Assembly: GCA_963830455.1 (NCBI GenBank)
Contig: CAWHMT010000003.1
Location: 186,001-250,000, forward strand
Length of the DNA stretch: 64,000 nucleotides
Origin: 20CM-2-65-7 sp963830455
GTDB lineage: Bacteria; Gemmatimonadota; Gemmatimonadetes; Gemmatimonadales; GWC2-71-9
Direction of reading: 5' to 3'
The position numbers were made by a program, and so were the translations under genes. Positions 19,183-27,691 of the stretch are shown piece after piece. Position 1 is the first letter of the stretch; the number at the start of each line of letters is the position of its first letter. The notes beneath the pieces are model-generated. The model was not told where the DNA came from, searched no databases, and saw only the letters and a list, made by a program, of their open reading frames with translations.

Positions 19183-20820
19183 TTGAAGCGCGAGATACTC
19201 ATCTCAGGAAGCCCGCGGGAAACCCGCGTGGCCATTCTCGAGGACGACCGCCTTGTTGAGCTCCTGGTCGATCGTCCCGACTCCCGCCGTTCGGTCGGCG
19301 ACATCTACGTTGGCAAGGTCGAAGCTGTCCTGCCGGGCATCCAGGCCGCCTTCGTCGACATCGGTGCCGAAAAGAGCGCCTTCCTCCACGCCTCCGATCT
19401 AATCGAGGCGGACGAGGACGAGGATCCCGACGAACGCGAGCCGGACGACGCGGATGAAGAAGGCTCGAACGGGAATGGCGGGGGCGAAGGAAACGGGAAG
19501 AGCGGTGGTCAGGCCGTTGCGAATCGGCGTGGCCCCGCCGTCCCCGCTCCCCGCGACCGCTCGCGCAGGCGCCAAGCGCCCAACATCGCCGACGAGCTGA
19601 AGCGCGGTCAGACCAAGCTCGTCCAGGTCATCAAGGAAGCCATCGGGACCAAGGGCCCGCGCGTCACGGCGCAGGTTTCGCTCGCCGGCCGGTTCCTCGT
19701 CTATATGCCGTTCGCGTCCAAGGTCGGCGTCTCCCGCAAGATCGAAGCGCGCGAGCAGCGCGCCAAGCTGCGTGAGATGGTGTCCAAGCTCGTGCCCCCC
19801 GACGCCGGTGGCTGGATCATCCGTACCGTGGCGGACGATCTGACCGAGGCGAGCTGCAAGCGCGAGATCGACCACCTCATCGGCCTCTGGAAGAAGATCA
19901 AGCGGAAGCAATCCTCCGGACGGGCGCCCGCGCTGTTGCAGCGGGAGACCAGCCTGACCCGGGGCATCGTCCGCGATCTCCTGTCGGACAAGGTTGACCT
20001 GTTGCTCGTCGATTCCAAGCTGCTCTATAACGAGATCGAGCAGTACTTGAAGCAGATCGATCCCGAGCTGCTGCCCAAGGTCAAGGTCTACACGGCCGAA
20101 ACGCCGTTGTTTGATGAGTACGACGTCGAGACGGAAATCCGCAATCTCTTCAAGCAGCGAGTGGACCTGCCCACCGGCGGCTATCTGATCATTCAGCCGA
20201 CGGAGGCGTTGATTTCGATCGACGTGAATACGGGCCGCTATACGGGAAAGCGCGACCCGGAGAGCACGATCCTCCGGACCAATCTGGAGGCGTCGCGGGA
20301 AGTCGCGCGCCAGATCCGACTGCGGGACATCGGCGGGATCATCGTGGTGGACTTCATCGACATGGAAACGAAGTCGAACCGCGACAAGGTGCTCCAGGAA
20401 CTGCGCACGCACCTCGGCCGCGACCGGGCACGCACGCGCGCGTTCGCGGTTTCCGAGCTCGGGCTGATCGAGATGACGCGCCAGCGGGTCCGGCCGTCGC
20501 TGTGGCAGTCGATGACGACGGAGTGCCCGACCTGCACCGGGACGGGCCGCGTGTTCCGGCCCGAGGTCGTGGTGCGGCGCATGGAACGGTCCCTCAAGCG
20601 GGCAGGAGCCGATCATAAGGAACGGCAGCTGTCGGTGCGCCTGCACCCCGAGGTGGCGCTGTATCTGGTGGAACAGGAGCCTAACTTCCTGCGCCAGCTC
20701 GAGAAGCAGACAGGCTTGGAACTCGAGGTACGAGACGACCCGATGATGAGACTCGACGAGTTTAGAATGATGGCCCGCCCGGCAGGACGCGATGTGACAG
20801 AGCAATACGCAGTGGCCTGA
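19183..20820 (+). CDS. rng: Ribonuclease E/G family endoribonuclease
   Basis: A 545-residue single-strand-specific endonuclease for rRNA and mRNA processing. It has the N-terminal S1 domain (GDIYVGKVEAVLPGIQAAFV), the catalytic Asp pair in SIDVNTGRYTG and IVVDFIDM, and a zinc-link CPTCTGTG near the C-terminus. There is no long RNase E-type scaffold tail, so the length suits RNase G. An acidic then glycine/arginine-rich insertion of about 60 residues (roughly 75-135) interrupts the S1 domain. The start is TTG 19183, giving the family-typical MKREILIS. rplU and rpmA follow, a common arrangement. Confidence 0.93.
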   Translation: MKREILISGSPRETRVAILEDDRLVELLVDRPDSRRSVGDIYVGKVEAVLPGIQAAFVDIGAEKSAFLHASDLIEADEDEDPDEREPDDADEEGSNGNGGGEGNGKSGGQAVANRRGPAVPAPRDRSRRRQAPNIADELKRGQTKLVQVIKEAIGTKGPRVTAQVSLAGRFLVYMPFASKVGVSRKIEAREQRAKLREMVSKLVPPDAGGWIIRTVADDLTEASCKREIDHLIGLWKKIKRKQSSGRAPALLQRETSLTRGIVRDLLSDKVDLLLVDSKLLYNEIEQYLKQIDPELLPKVKVYTAETPLFDEYDVETEIRNLFKQRVDLPTGGYLIIQPTEALISIDVNTGRYTGKRDPESTILRTNLEASREVARQIRLRDIGGIIVVDFIDMETKSNRDKVLQELRTHLGRDRARTRAFAVSELGLIEMTRQRVRPSLWQSMTTECPTCTGTGRVFRPEVVVRRMERSLKRAGADHKERQLSVRLHPEVALYLVEQEPNFLRQLEKQTGLELEVRDDPMMRLDEFRMMARPAGRDVTEQYAVA

Positions 20821-20825
20821 GAGAA

Positions 20826-20880
20826 CGTGCGTCGTGCGTCGTACGTCGTTTACGACGGTGCGAATCACGCACGACGCACG
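20826..20880. repeat. Heptamer array with inverted arms between rng and rplU
   Basis: Left arm CGTGCGTCGTGCGT (20826-20839) pairs perfectly with ACGCACGACGCACG (20867-20880). Inside is a second small hairpin, CGTCG-TTTA-CGACG (20844-20857). The left side reads as heptamers GTGCGTC, GTGCGTC, GTACGTC. Lacking a T run, it is more a structured repeat than a classic terminator, though it may attenuate read-through. Confidence 0.9.
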
Positions 20881-20885
20881 GTTAC

Positions 20886-20914
20886 TTGACGGAAGTGCCC
20901 ATCCCGATTAGAGT
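20886..20914 (+). promoter_or_regulatory. Promoter for rplU-rpmA
   Basis: TTGACG (20886-20891), a 17-base spacer, TAGAGT (20909-20914). The predicted start near 20921 is only about 3 bases before the rplU ATG and no Shine-Dalgarno sequence is present, so this transcript would be nearly leaderless. Confidence 0.45.
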
Positions 20915-20923
20915 TCCGCGCCT

Positions 20924-21241
20924 ATGAGCTACGCGATATTTAAGACCGGTGGTGCTCAATTCCGCGCCGAGCCGGGAGTCACGATCAGGGTCCCGCTGCT
21001 CGATGCGAAGCCGGGCGACGAGGTGTCGTTCGACAACATCCTCGTCGCAAGCGACGGCAAGAACATTCAGACCGGCGCCCCGAAGCTGAAGGGCGCCAAG
21101 GTCACCGCCGAGGTCGTGCGCCACGGCAAGGGCAAGAAGGTCCGGATCTTCCGGTTTGCACGCCGTAATGGTTATCGGCGCCATGGTGGGCACCGCCAGG
21201 ACTTCACCGAGATCAAGATCGCCGACGTGAAGGTCGGCTGA
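20924..21241 (+). CDS. rplU: 50S ribosomal protein bL21
   Basis: A 105-residue ribosomal protein, normal length. It has the family start YAIFKTGGAQFRAEPG, the core GDEVSFDNIL, and the rRNA-binding end FRFARRNGYRRHGGHRQ. bL21 binds 23S rRNA in the large subunit. bL27 follows after 7 bases, the usual pairing. Confidence 0.98.
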   Translation: MSYAIFKTGGAQFRAEPGVTIRVPLLDAKPGDEVSFDNILVASDGKNIQTGAPKLKGAKVTAEVVRHGKGKKVRIFRFARRNGYRRHGGHRQDFTEIKIADVKVG

Positions 21242-21248
21242 GGACAGC

Positions 21249-21524
21249 ATGGCTCATAAGAAAGGCGTCGGCTCTTCGCGCAACGGGCGCGACTCGAATC
21301 CGAAGTACCTCGGCGTAAAGCGCTTCGGCGGGGAATTCGTCAGGGCCGGCACCATCATCGTGATTCAGCGCGGCACCAAGTTCCATCCGGGAAGGAACGT
21401 GCGGCGCGCCGCGAACGACACGCTGTTCACGACCATCGACGGTCACGTGAAGTTCGAGCATAAGAACAAGCAGCGCTTTAAGGTGAGCGTCTACCCCGCA
21501 ACGACCGAGGCCGCCAAGAACTAG
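21249..21524 (+). CDS. rpmA: 50S ribosomal protein bL27
   Basis: A 91-residue ribosomal protein reaching the peptidyl-transferase centre. It begins MAHKKGVGSSRNGRDSN, the unprocessed form without the Firmicutes-type N-terminal extension, then GVKRFGGEFVRAGTIIVIQR and the GTKFHPG motif. Its last codons form the left arm of the terminator hairpin. Confidence 0.98.
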   Translation: MAHKKGVGSSRNGRDSNPKYLGVKRFGGEFVRAGTIIVIQRGTKFHPGRNVRRAANDTLFTTIDGHVKFEHKNKQRFKVSVYPATTEAAKN

Positions 21525-21540
21525 GCGGCCTCGATGTTTT
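21506..21540 (+). terminator. Rho-independent terminator after rpmA
   Basis: Perfect 10-bp stem CGAGGCCGCC / GGCGGCCTCG (21506-21515 and 21524-21533) with an 8-base loop containing the rpmA stop, followed by ATGTTTT. The convergent amidohydrolase stop is immediately downstream, so the stem may also serve the minus strand. Confidence 0.9.
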
Positions 21541-22748
21541 CAGTACTTCGGTGGCAGTGTCTTGTATCTCTCCAACAGCTCGGTTTGTCGACTTCGCAGC
21601 GGAATGTCTCTACCTCGAATAAACACGTGCTCGACTCCGGTCGAAAATTCGAACGGGTCTCCGCTCCAAACGACGACGTTTGCCACTTTCCCCGGTTCGA
21701 TCGAACCGTAGCGATCCGACACCCCGAAAATCTCGGCGGGCGTCAGCGTCACGGCCCGGAGCGCCTGGTCCCACGTCATTCCGTTCGCCACGGCATTGCC
21801 GGCTTGCTGCCGCAGGTTCCGCGTATTCTCCGTCGCCGTCTCCATGAGCGCGAGCTTCACGCCCCCCTTGGCCAGCAGCGGCGCATTCTCGTAGCGGATG
21901 CCGAGCGCGTCGTAGGACGGAAGATTCTGCAGCGGCTCGACGAGCACGGGCACACCGGCGGCCGCGATCTGGCCGGGAATCATCCACGCTTCGGCCGCTC
22001 CCGCGAGAATCAGGCGCAGCTTGTACTCCCGCGCGATCCGGAGCGCGGTCTCGATGTCACTGCGCCGGTTCGCAATCGCGATCAACGGCAGCTGGCCGCG
22101 CAGCACCGGCAGGAGCGCCTGCAGGTCCGCCGAGCGGGCGGCGAGCTCTTCATTCTGCGCCCGCTGATAATTCGGACCACGCCGCGCGTACTCGAGCGCA
22201 TCGTCGAACACGCGCCGCAGCCGCTGCGCGACGCCGGCCCGCGAACCGCCGCCGGCGTCCTTGGACCCTTCACTCAGATCCGCCACCATCGCGACCGGCG
22301 ATTTGACCCGCATCGCCTCGATCGTGGCACCGTCGAGATCGATCAACGCCGCCTGCCCCCAAATCAGGCTCCCGTTCGGAACGGCCAGGGTCGTGGTGAC
22401 GCCCTCGATTCGATTGACCGGGATCAGCGTGGAAGCGGGGTTGATTCCCTCGAGCACATTGAACGCTGCGGCGACTTCGTTGCCGCGCAGCTGGGACTCG
22501 TTCGTGTTCTGCACCGCGCTGATTTCCCGCAGGCCCATCTGCCCCGCGCCGTCGATCAGGCCCGGCGTGATCCACTTGCCGGCCGCATCGATGCGCGTCG
22601 CGCCGGCAGGAACCGCGACATTCGTTCCGACCGCGGCGATGCGGCCGTCGCGGATCAGCACCGTGGCATTCTCGATCTTCGGACCGGACACGGGATACAC
22701 CGTGCCGCCCGTAATCGCGATCGTCTGTGCAAGCAGGAAGGCAATCAT
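21540..22748 (-). CDS. Amidohydrolase-like protein lacking the metal-binding HxH motif
   Basis: A 402-residue secreted member of the amidohydrolase superfamily. It has the N-terminal strand pattern ITGGTVYPVSGP, then IRDGRIAAVG and AAGKWITPGLID, and ends with SIEPGKVANVVVWSGDP. After GLID, where active enzymes have HxH, the sequence reads GAGQMGL, and the later His and Asp ligands are also not apparent. It is therefore probably catalytically inactive or a structural partner of the upstream amidohydrolase, whose stop it overlaps (ATGA). The start MIAFLLAQTIA is a short hydrophobic export signal. Confidence 0.85.
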   Translation of the reverse strand: MIAFLLAQTIAITGGTVYPVSGPKIENATVLIRDGRIAAVGTNVAVPAGATRIDAAGKWITPGLIDGAGQMGLREISAVQNTNESQLRGNEVAAAFNVLEGINPASTLIPVNRIEGVTTTLAVPNGSLIWGQAALIDLDGATIEAMRVKSPVAMVADLSEGSKDAGGGSRAGVAQRLRRVFDDALEYARRGPNYQRAQNEELAARSADLQALLPVLRGQLPLIAIANRRSDIETALRIAREYKLRLILAGAAEAWMIPGQIAAAGVPVLVEPLQNLPSYDALGIRYENAPLLAKGGVKLALMETATENTRNLRQQAGNAVANGMTWDQALRAVTLTPAEIFGVSDRYGSIEPGKVANVVVWSGDPFEFSTGVEHVFIRGRDIPLRSRQTELLERYKTLPPKY

Positions 22749-24202
22749 GGATGCCCCAGCAGGAAATCGGTTTTGGGCTGACGTGCGGGATCGGTGCGGT
22801 CGTACACGAGCCACCCGTCGTTGTAGACCTGCACGGCCTGCGCATATACCGAGAGCGGATCAGCGGACCACAGGACGACGTCCGCCATCTTGCCGGGCTC
22901 GAGCGTTCCCACGATCGAATCGAGTCCGAGCGCCCATGCCGGGTTCGCCGTAAACCAGCGCAGCGCCTGATCGCGGGTGACCGGAATGCCGGCGCGGCGG
23001 CCGTGATACATCGCCTTGCCCGCTTCCTGGTTGAGGCGCTGGATGCCTCCGGCGTCGTCGGAGTGGATCACGGCGCGCGCGCCGGCCTGCTGCAGCAGCG
23101 CCGCGTTTTCGTTGATCCCATCCATCGCCTCTTCCTTGAACCCCCACCAGTCGGCCCAGACGGACGCCGCGACCCCCTCGCGGGCCAGCACGTCGGCGAT
23201 CTTGTACGCTTCGACGGCGTGGTGGAACGAGCGGATCTTGAATCCGAACTCGCGCGCGAGATCGAGCATCTGCATCATCTCGTCGGCGCGATAGCAGTGG
23301 TTCTGGACGTAGATGTTGCCCCGCAGCACTTCCGCGAGCGTCTCGTTGCGCAGGTTGCGATCGGGCGGGTCGCCCTGGTGGTCCTTGTTCCACTTGTCCC
23401 AGCGGCGTCGGTAGCTCTGGGCACCGATGAACGCTTCACGATAGCCGGCCATGTTGCCCATGCGGGTCGATGGACCGCCGCGCTGGCCGTACACACGCTT
23501 GGGATTCTCGCCGCAGGCCATCTTCAGGCCGTAGTGCGCGCCGGGGAACTTCATCTCCTGGACCGAGCGTCCCGGAATCAGCTTCAGAACGGCGCTGCGG
23601 CCGCCGATCAGATTGGCAGAGCCGGGCAGCGCCTGAATTGTCGTAACGCCGCCGGCGATGGCGAGCGGAATCTGTGGGTCCTGCGGCCAGAACGAATGCT
23701 CGGCCCAGACCTCCGCGGTGACCGGGCGGGTCGCCTCGTTGCCGTCGGACTCCGCGAACGTGCCGGGGGCCGCATAGACGCCCAGGTGCGAGTGGGTATC
23801 GATCACGCCCGGCGTGACCCACTTGCCGGTGCCGTCGACGACAGTCGCGTCACTTGGCGATTCGACCGTCGTTCCCACCGCCACGATCTTGCCGTCGCGG
23901 AGCAGGATCGACCCGCCCTGAATCTCCTGGCCGGTCGCGGTCATGATCGTCGCGTTGCGAATCAACACCGGGGAATTCTGGTGCCGCTGGTAGGTGGAGG
24001 CGTACTGAGGACCGATTCCTCCAGAGCTGTCCTGCGCGCTCGACGCCGGCGCCGCGCTCTGGGGCGCGGTAGTGGGTGACGTCGTCCGCGAGCCGCCGGA
24101 CGCACAGCCCACGGCGAGGAGGACCGCGAACACAAATGCGGCCGACCGCCGCCTTGTCAGTTGGACCGCCGCTTCTTCAGTTTGACCGCCCGACCGCCGC
24201 AT
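22745..24202 (-). CDS. Amidohydrolase-family lipoprotein with intact metal site
   Basis: A 485-residue metal-dependent hydrolase of the imidazolonepropionase/dipeptidase-like group. VTPGVIDTHSHLG contains the HxH ligand pair; NHCYRADEM and SFHHAVEAYK supply further His, and IHSDDAGG the Asp. The signal peptide ends LLAVGCASGG, a plausible lipobox. ATG 24202 has AGGAGG (24211-24216, complementary strand) at ideal distance, so the basic, repeat-encoded N-terminus (MRRSGGQ type) is really translated. Paired with the inactive-looking paralogue downstream; substrate unknown. Confidence 0.87.
   Translation of the reverse strand: MRRSGGQTEEAAVQLTRRRSAAFVFAVLLAVGCASGGSRTTSPTTAPQSAAPASSAQDSSGGIGPQYASTYQRHQNSPVLIRNATIMTATGQEIQGGSILLRDGKIVAVGTTVESPSDATVVDGTGKWVTPGVIDTHSHLGVYAAPGTFAESDGNEATRPVTAEVWAEHSFWPQDPQIPLAIAGGVTTIQALPGSANLIGGRSAVLKLIPGRSVQEMKFPGAHYGLKMACGENPKRVYGQRGGPSTRMGNMAGYREAFIGAQSYRRRWDKWNKDHQGDPPDRNLRNETLAEVLRGNIYVQNHCYRADEMMQMLDLAREFGFKIRSFHHAVEAYKIADVLAREGVAASVWADWWGFKEEAMDGINENAALLQQAGARAVIHSDDAGGIQRLNQEAGKAMYHGRRAGIPVTRDQALRWFTANPAWALGLDSIVGTLEPGKMADVVLWSADPLSVYAQAVQVYNDGWLVYDRTDPARQPKTDFLLGHP
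24141..24200. repeat. Short-word array at the N-terminus of the amidohydrolase lipoprotein
   Basis: Variants of GACCGCCG recur: GCCGACCGCCGCC (24141-24153), TTGGACCGCCG (24161-24171) and TTTGACCGCCC (24181-24191). The segment 24181-24200 is the exact reverse complement of 8656-8675. It encodes the first residues of the lipoprotein just before its signal-peptide core. Confidence 0.8.
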
Positions 24203-24214
24203 TATCGGTTCCTC

Positions 24215-26320
24215 CTATTTGACGAGTTCAAACACGAGCGGTGCGCCCGTCGGGGCGATGCGCACGATTCTCCGCGGTTTGTCCCGGCTCACGTGGACGA
24301 CGAGGGGCAGCTGCATGCCGGCCAGCTCCAGCCGGTACGCGGGGATCGTGCCGGCTGGCACGACGACCTGCTCGACGGCGCCGACTTTCACGCTGACCAC
24401 TCTGGTGATACCGTCGCCCGATGAGAACACGTTCAGGTGGAACGTCTTGCCCTGCTCGAGCGGCAGGGCCGTGAGCAGCAGCGTGAGGGCGTTGTCGTCG
24501 AGCGTACCGGTTGGAACGGTCGTGTCCACGGCCACCGACCGCGGTGTTCCGGTCGGCGACGGTGACATCGCCGTTCCTTTCACCCGCCCACCGCTGTAGG
24601 CGAGCTGGATGCTCGTCTGCTGATTCTGCACCATGCCGGTCTGCTCGGTGCGCCGCATGGTCAGATCACGATTGAGGACCACGGTCGAGCGCTGCTGGAA
24701 GCCGCCGATCGCGGTGTTTTCCGTGTAGACGATCGAATCGCCGCTCAGCGCCACGTTGGTCGCCTGGCCGCCGAGCACGTTGCCTTGCACCAGCGCCTGG
24801 AAGCTGTCGCTGCGCGCTACGATCTGGGTGGCGTCGAACGCGACCGGACCGCCGGTGGGGTTCAGGTCGGCCGGATTCATGGCGTTCCCCTCGATGTCCA
24901 CCAGCCGCACCGCGGCGATCGGCTTCAGCTTGTCGTACAGGGTCTTGGCATCGCCCACGACGACGATCGTGAGCGCAGTCCTGTGAAACGTGCGCTGCGC
25001 GGCCGCCCGTGCCCGCGGGCCGGTCACGGCAGCGAGACGCTCGCGGTAACGCTGGATATACGTCGGCCCGAGCCCGAGCAACCGCGCATTCGTCACCACA
25101 GACGCGATTTGTCGCGGCGTTTCGATCGTCAGCGGGAACGACCCAATGAGGAATCCTCTGGCCGCGGTCAGCTCGCTGTCCGGAATCACCTCGGTCCGAA
25201 CGCGGTCGATCTGATGCAGCAGCTCGACGAGCGCGCTATCGGTCACCTCCGTGCGGCCCTCGAACGTCGCTTCCCAGTAGCCCAGGCCGCGCGTGCGCCG
25301 CAGCGCCGCGTAGGATCCGTAGGTCCAGCCCTTCCGCTCGCGCAAGATCAGGAACAGCCGGGAATCGGACCCACCCCCCAGCACGTGCGCGGCGATCCGG
25401 GCGGCGTAGTACCCCGTGTCGGTCGGGAGGAACGTCGTGTTGCCGATCACGATATTCGATTGGACGGAGCCCGGCCGGTTCACCAGCAGGATGTCGGTAG
25501 CGCGCTTGGTCGGTACGGTGGCCGCCGCCAGTGGAGCAGGGGCCGCGCCCTGCCAGCTGCCGAACGCGGCGGTGGCGAGCTGGCGCGCGCGCGCCAGCGT
25601 GATATCGCCGGCCACGACCAGCAGGGCTCCGGTCGGTCGGATGCGCCGCGCCGCAAACGACACGACGTCGTCTCGAGTAATCGCGCGATATGCGGCGACA
25701 CTCGTATTCCGGCCGTACGGGTGCGTGCCGTAGATCTCCTTCTGAAAGGCCCGGCCGGCCACGCTGTTCGGCTGCGACAGCTCGACCTCGAGCGCCGAAA
25801 GGAATCGCTGGCGCGCGAGCTCCAGCTCCTCCGCCGGGAGGGTCGGGCGCCGCGTGACGTCGGCCAGCAGCGTGAAGGCGAGCTGCGCATAATCGCTGAG
25901 CACGTCGGCGGAGACGGTGAGGAAGTCATCCCCCGTGCTGGCCGCGATGCCGCCACCGACTCCCTCGATGGCCGCCGCGATCTGCTCCGCCGTGCGGGTC
26001 GGCGTCCCCTTGGTCACCAACTCCGCCACGAGGGCCGCGACCCCCTCTTTGCCGGCGGGATCGAAGGCATTGCCGGCGCGAAAACTCAGACTCACCGACA
26101 ACGTCGGCTGCTCGTGGTTTTCGACGAGGAGCAGCGTCATACCGTTGGGAAGGGCGACGTCCTGGAACGGCGGGAATTGCACCGGACGCAGAGGACTGGC
26201 CGTCGGTGGACGGGTTGGAAACGGTTCTTGGGCGGTTAGACGGTTAGACGGTTGGGCGGTTAGAAGCAGGACGGCGCCCACGCTAACCGTCCAACCGTCT
26301 AGCCGTCGAACCGCCTTCAT
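24215..26320 (-). CDS. M16 peptidase-family protein without the zinc site
   Basis: A 701-residue secreted protein with two M16 (insulinase/pitrilysin) domains and an extra C-terminal beta-rich region of about 200 residues. The fold is clear from LPNGMTLLLVENHEQPTLS, GTHPYGRNTS, ALLVVAGDI and ILRERKGWTYG, but the place of HxxEH reads GVAALVAEL, so zinc cannot bind. Such subunits pair with an active M16 partner, here the upstream gene whose stop it overlaps. The signal peptide is unusual: its basic start and its end are encoded by the two arms of an 8-mer inverted array, and the hydrophobic core by the loop. Confidence 0.9.
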   Translation of the reverse strand: MKAVRRLDGWTVSVGAVLLLTAQPSNRLTAQEPFPTRPPTASPLRPVQFPPFQDVALPNGMTLLLVENHEQPTLSVSLSFRAGNAFDPAGKEGVAALVAELVTKGTPTRTAEQIAAAIEGVGGGIAASTGDDFLTVSADVLSDYAQLAFTLLADVTRRPTLPAEELELARQRFLSALEVELSQPNSVAGRAFQKEIYGTHPYGRNTSVAAYRAITRDDVVSFAARRIRPTGALLVVAGDITLARARQLATAAFGSWQGAAPAPLAAATVPTKRATDILLVNRPGSVQSNIVIGNTTFLPTDTGYYAARIAAHVLGGGSDSRLFLILRERKGWTYGSYAALRRTRGLGYWEATFEGRTEVTDSALVELLHQIDRVRTEVIPDSELTAARGFLIGSFPLTIETPRQIASVVTNARLLGLGPTYIQRYRERLAAVTGPRARAAAQRTFHRTALTIVVVGDAKTLYDKLKPIAAVRLVDIEGNAMNPADLNPTGGPVAFDATQIVARSDSFQALVQGNVLGGQATNVALSGDSIVYTENTAIGGFQQRSTVVLNRDLTMRRTEQTGMVQNQQTSIQLAYSGGRVKGTAMSPSPTGTPRSVAVDTTVPTGTLDDNALTLLLTALPLEQGKTFHLNVFSSGDGITRVVSVKVGAVEQVVVPAGTIPAYRLELAGMQLPLVVHVSRDKPRRIVRIAPTGAPLVFELVK
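26231..26315. repeat. Octamer inverted array inside the M16 signal-peptide region
   Basis: Left arm 26231-26263 (words CGGTTAGA, CGGTTAGA, CGGTTGGG, CGGTTAGA) and right arm 26283-26315 (CTAACCGT, CCAACCGT, CTAGCCGT, CGAACCGC). The 33-base arms pair with three mismatches across a 19-base loop. The start codon of the gene lies 3 bases beyond the right arm. Confidence 0.95.
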
Positions 26321-27687
26321 TGTCCACCCCCACTCGCCGCCGGGGCCGCTCGCACGATCACGACCGTGAGGTTGTTGGGATCGAGGTACCTGGTCGCCAC
26401 CCGTTTCAGGTCGTCACTCGTGACTGCGAGGACGCGCTCCAAATCGGTGTTGATCTCATCAATCGAATCATGAAAGGTGAGATAGTGGTGCAGCTCCTCG
26501 GCCTTGCCGATCGTCGTTTCGCGATTGGCGATGAACCCCGAGCGCAGCAGATTCTTCGCCTTCTCCAGCTCGGCCGCTGTGACGCCATTGGTCCGGATCG
26601 TGTCGAGCTGCGCGGCGATGAGGCTGTCCATCCGATCCGCGGACACGCCCTGATTGACGATCCCGTACGTCACCCAGACGCCCGGACCGTTGCGCGACCC
26701 GAACGGGTTGAGCAGTGAGCCCGTGGCCACGGCGGCCTTGTCGCGCCGCACCACCGATACATTGAGGCGCGAGCTCTCGCCCTGGCCGAGGATAAGGTCG
26801 AGCAACTCGAGCGCGCCCGTGTCTGGGTTGCGATGCTCGGGCACCCGGTAGATCCGCAGCACCGCATCGAGGTTGGCCTTGGGGTCGTGGACCTCGCGCC
26901 GCTGCGGACCTTTGCCGGCCCCCCCCGTCGCGTCGCAGCGCGGTGCTTCCGGCGCGGCGTGACTCGGGATGCCCGCGAAGTACTGATTGACGAGCCCGCG
27001 CAGCTCAGCCGGATTGAAGTCGCCCACCACCACGAGGGTCGCGTTGTTGGGGGCGTAATACGTATCGAAGAACGCTTGCACGTCGGGCAGCTTCGCCGCG
27101 TCCAGATCGGCCATCGACCCAATGACCGTGTGCGCGTAGGGGAAGCAGCTCGTGCTGTCGAACGGCCAGGTGAGGCCGTCGGTGAACGCCCCCTGGTAGG
27201 GCTGGTTGTCCACGCGCAGGCGCCGCTCTTCCTTCACGGCCTGGCGCTGGTTTTCGAAATTGTCTTCCGTGATCGCCAGGGAGCGCATGCGATCGGCTTC
27301 GAGCCACAAGGCGAGGTTGAGCCGGTTCGACGGCACCGTTTCGTAGTAGTTGGTCCGGTCTTCGGCCGTGCTGCCGTTGAAGTCCGCCCCCGCCCGCTCG
27401 AGCAGTTGGTTGTGTTCGGCCTTTTTCACGTGCGCCGATCCCTGAAACATCATGTGCTCGAACAGGTGCGCGAATCCCGAGCGCCCGGCCCGTTCGTTGC
27501 GCGAGCCAACCTCGTACCAGAGGTTGACCGTCACGATCGGCGTGGAACGATCCTCCGAATAAATGACCCGCAGTCCGTTCGGCAGCGTGAACTGCTCGAA
27601 CGCGATACGTCCGGACCCGGCCCCCGCCCCGGCCTGAGCCAGCGCCGTTGCGGGAAGGAGGAGCAGCAACACCAGCAGTGTTCGCAT
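26317..27687 (-). CDS. M16 zinc metallopeptidase (active subunit)
   Basis: A 456-residue exported peptidase with the inverted zinc motif HLFEH in SGFAHLFEHMMFQGS and the downstream Glu region TNYYETVPSNRL. The signal peptide is MRTLLVLLLLLPATALAQ, followed by a glycine/alanine stretch. It ends 4 bases into the inactive partner gene, consistent with a heterodimer. The start at ATG 27687 is chosen over one 12 codons upstream because it begins the signal peptide. Confidence 0.94.
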   Translation of the reverse strand: MRTLLVLLLLLPATALAQAGAGAGSGRIAFEQFTLPNGLRVIYSEDRSTPIVTVNLWYEVGSRNERAGRSGFAHLFEHMMFQGSAHVKKAEHNQLLERAGADFNGSTAEDRTNYYETVPSNRLNLALWLEADRMRSLAITEDNFENQRQAVKEERRLRVDNQPYQGAFTDGLTWPFDSTSCFPYAHTVIGSMADLDAAKLPDVQAFFDTYYAPNNATLVVVGDFNPAELRGLVNQYFAGIPSHAAPEAPRCDATGGAGKGPQRREVHDPKANLDAVLRIYRVPEHRNPDTGALELLDLILGQGESSRLNVSVVRRDKAAVATGSLLNPFGSRNGPGVWVTYGIVNQGVSADRMDSLIAAQLDTIRTNGVTAAELEKAKNLLRSGFIANRETTIGKAEELHHYLTFHDSIDEINTDLERVLAVTSDDLKRVATRYLDPNNLTVVIVRAAPAASGGGQ

Positions 27688-27691
27688 GAGT

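Noticed and set aside
19399..20868. 489-codon minus-strand open frame
   Set aside because: Antisense to RNase G, including its catalytic core; no independent motif.
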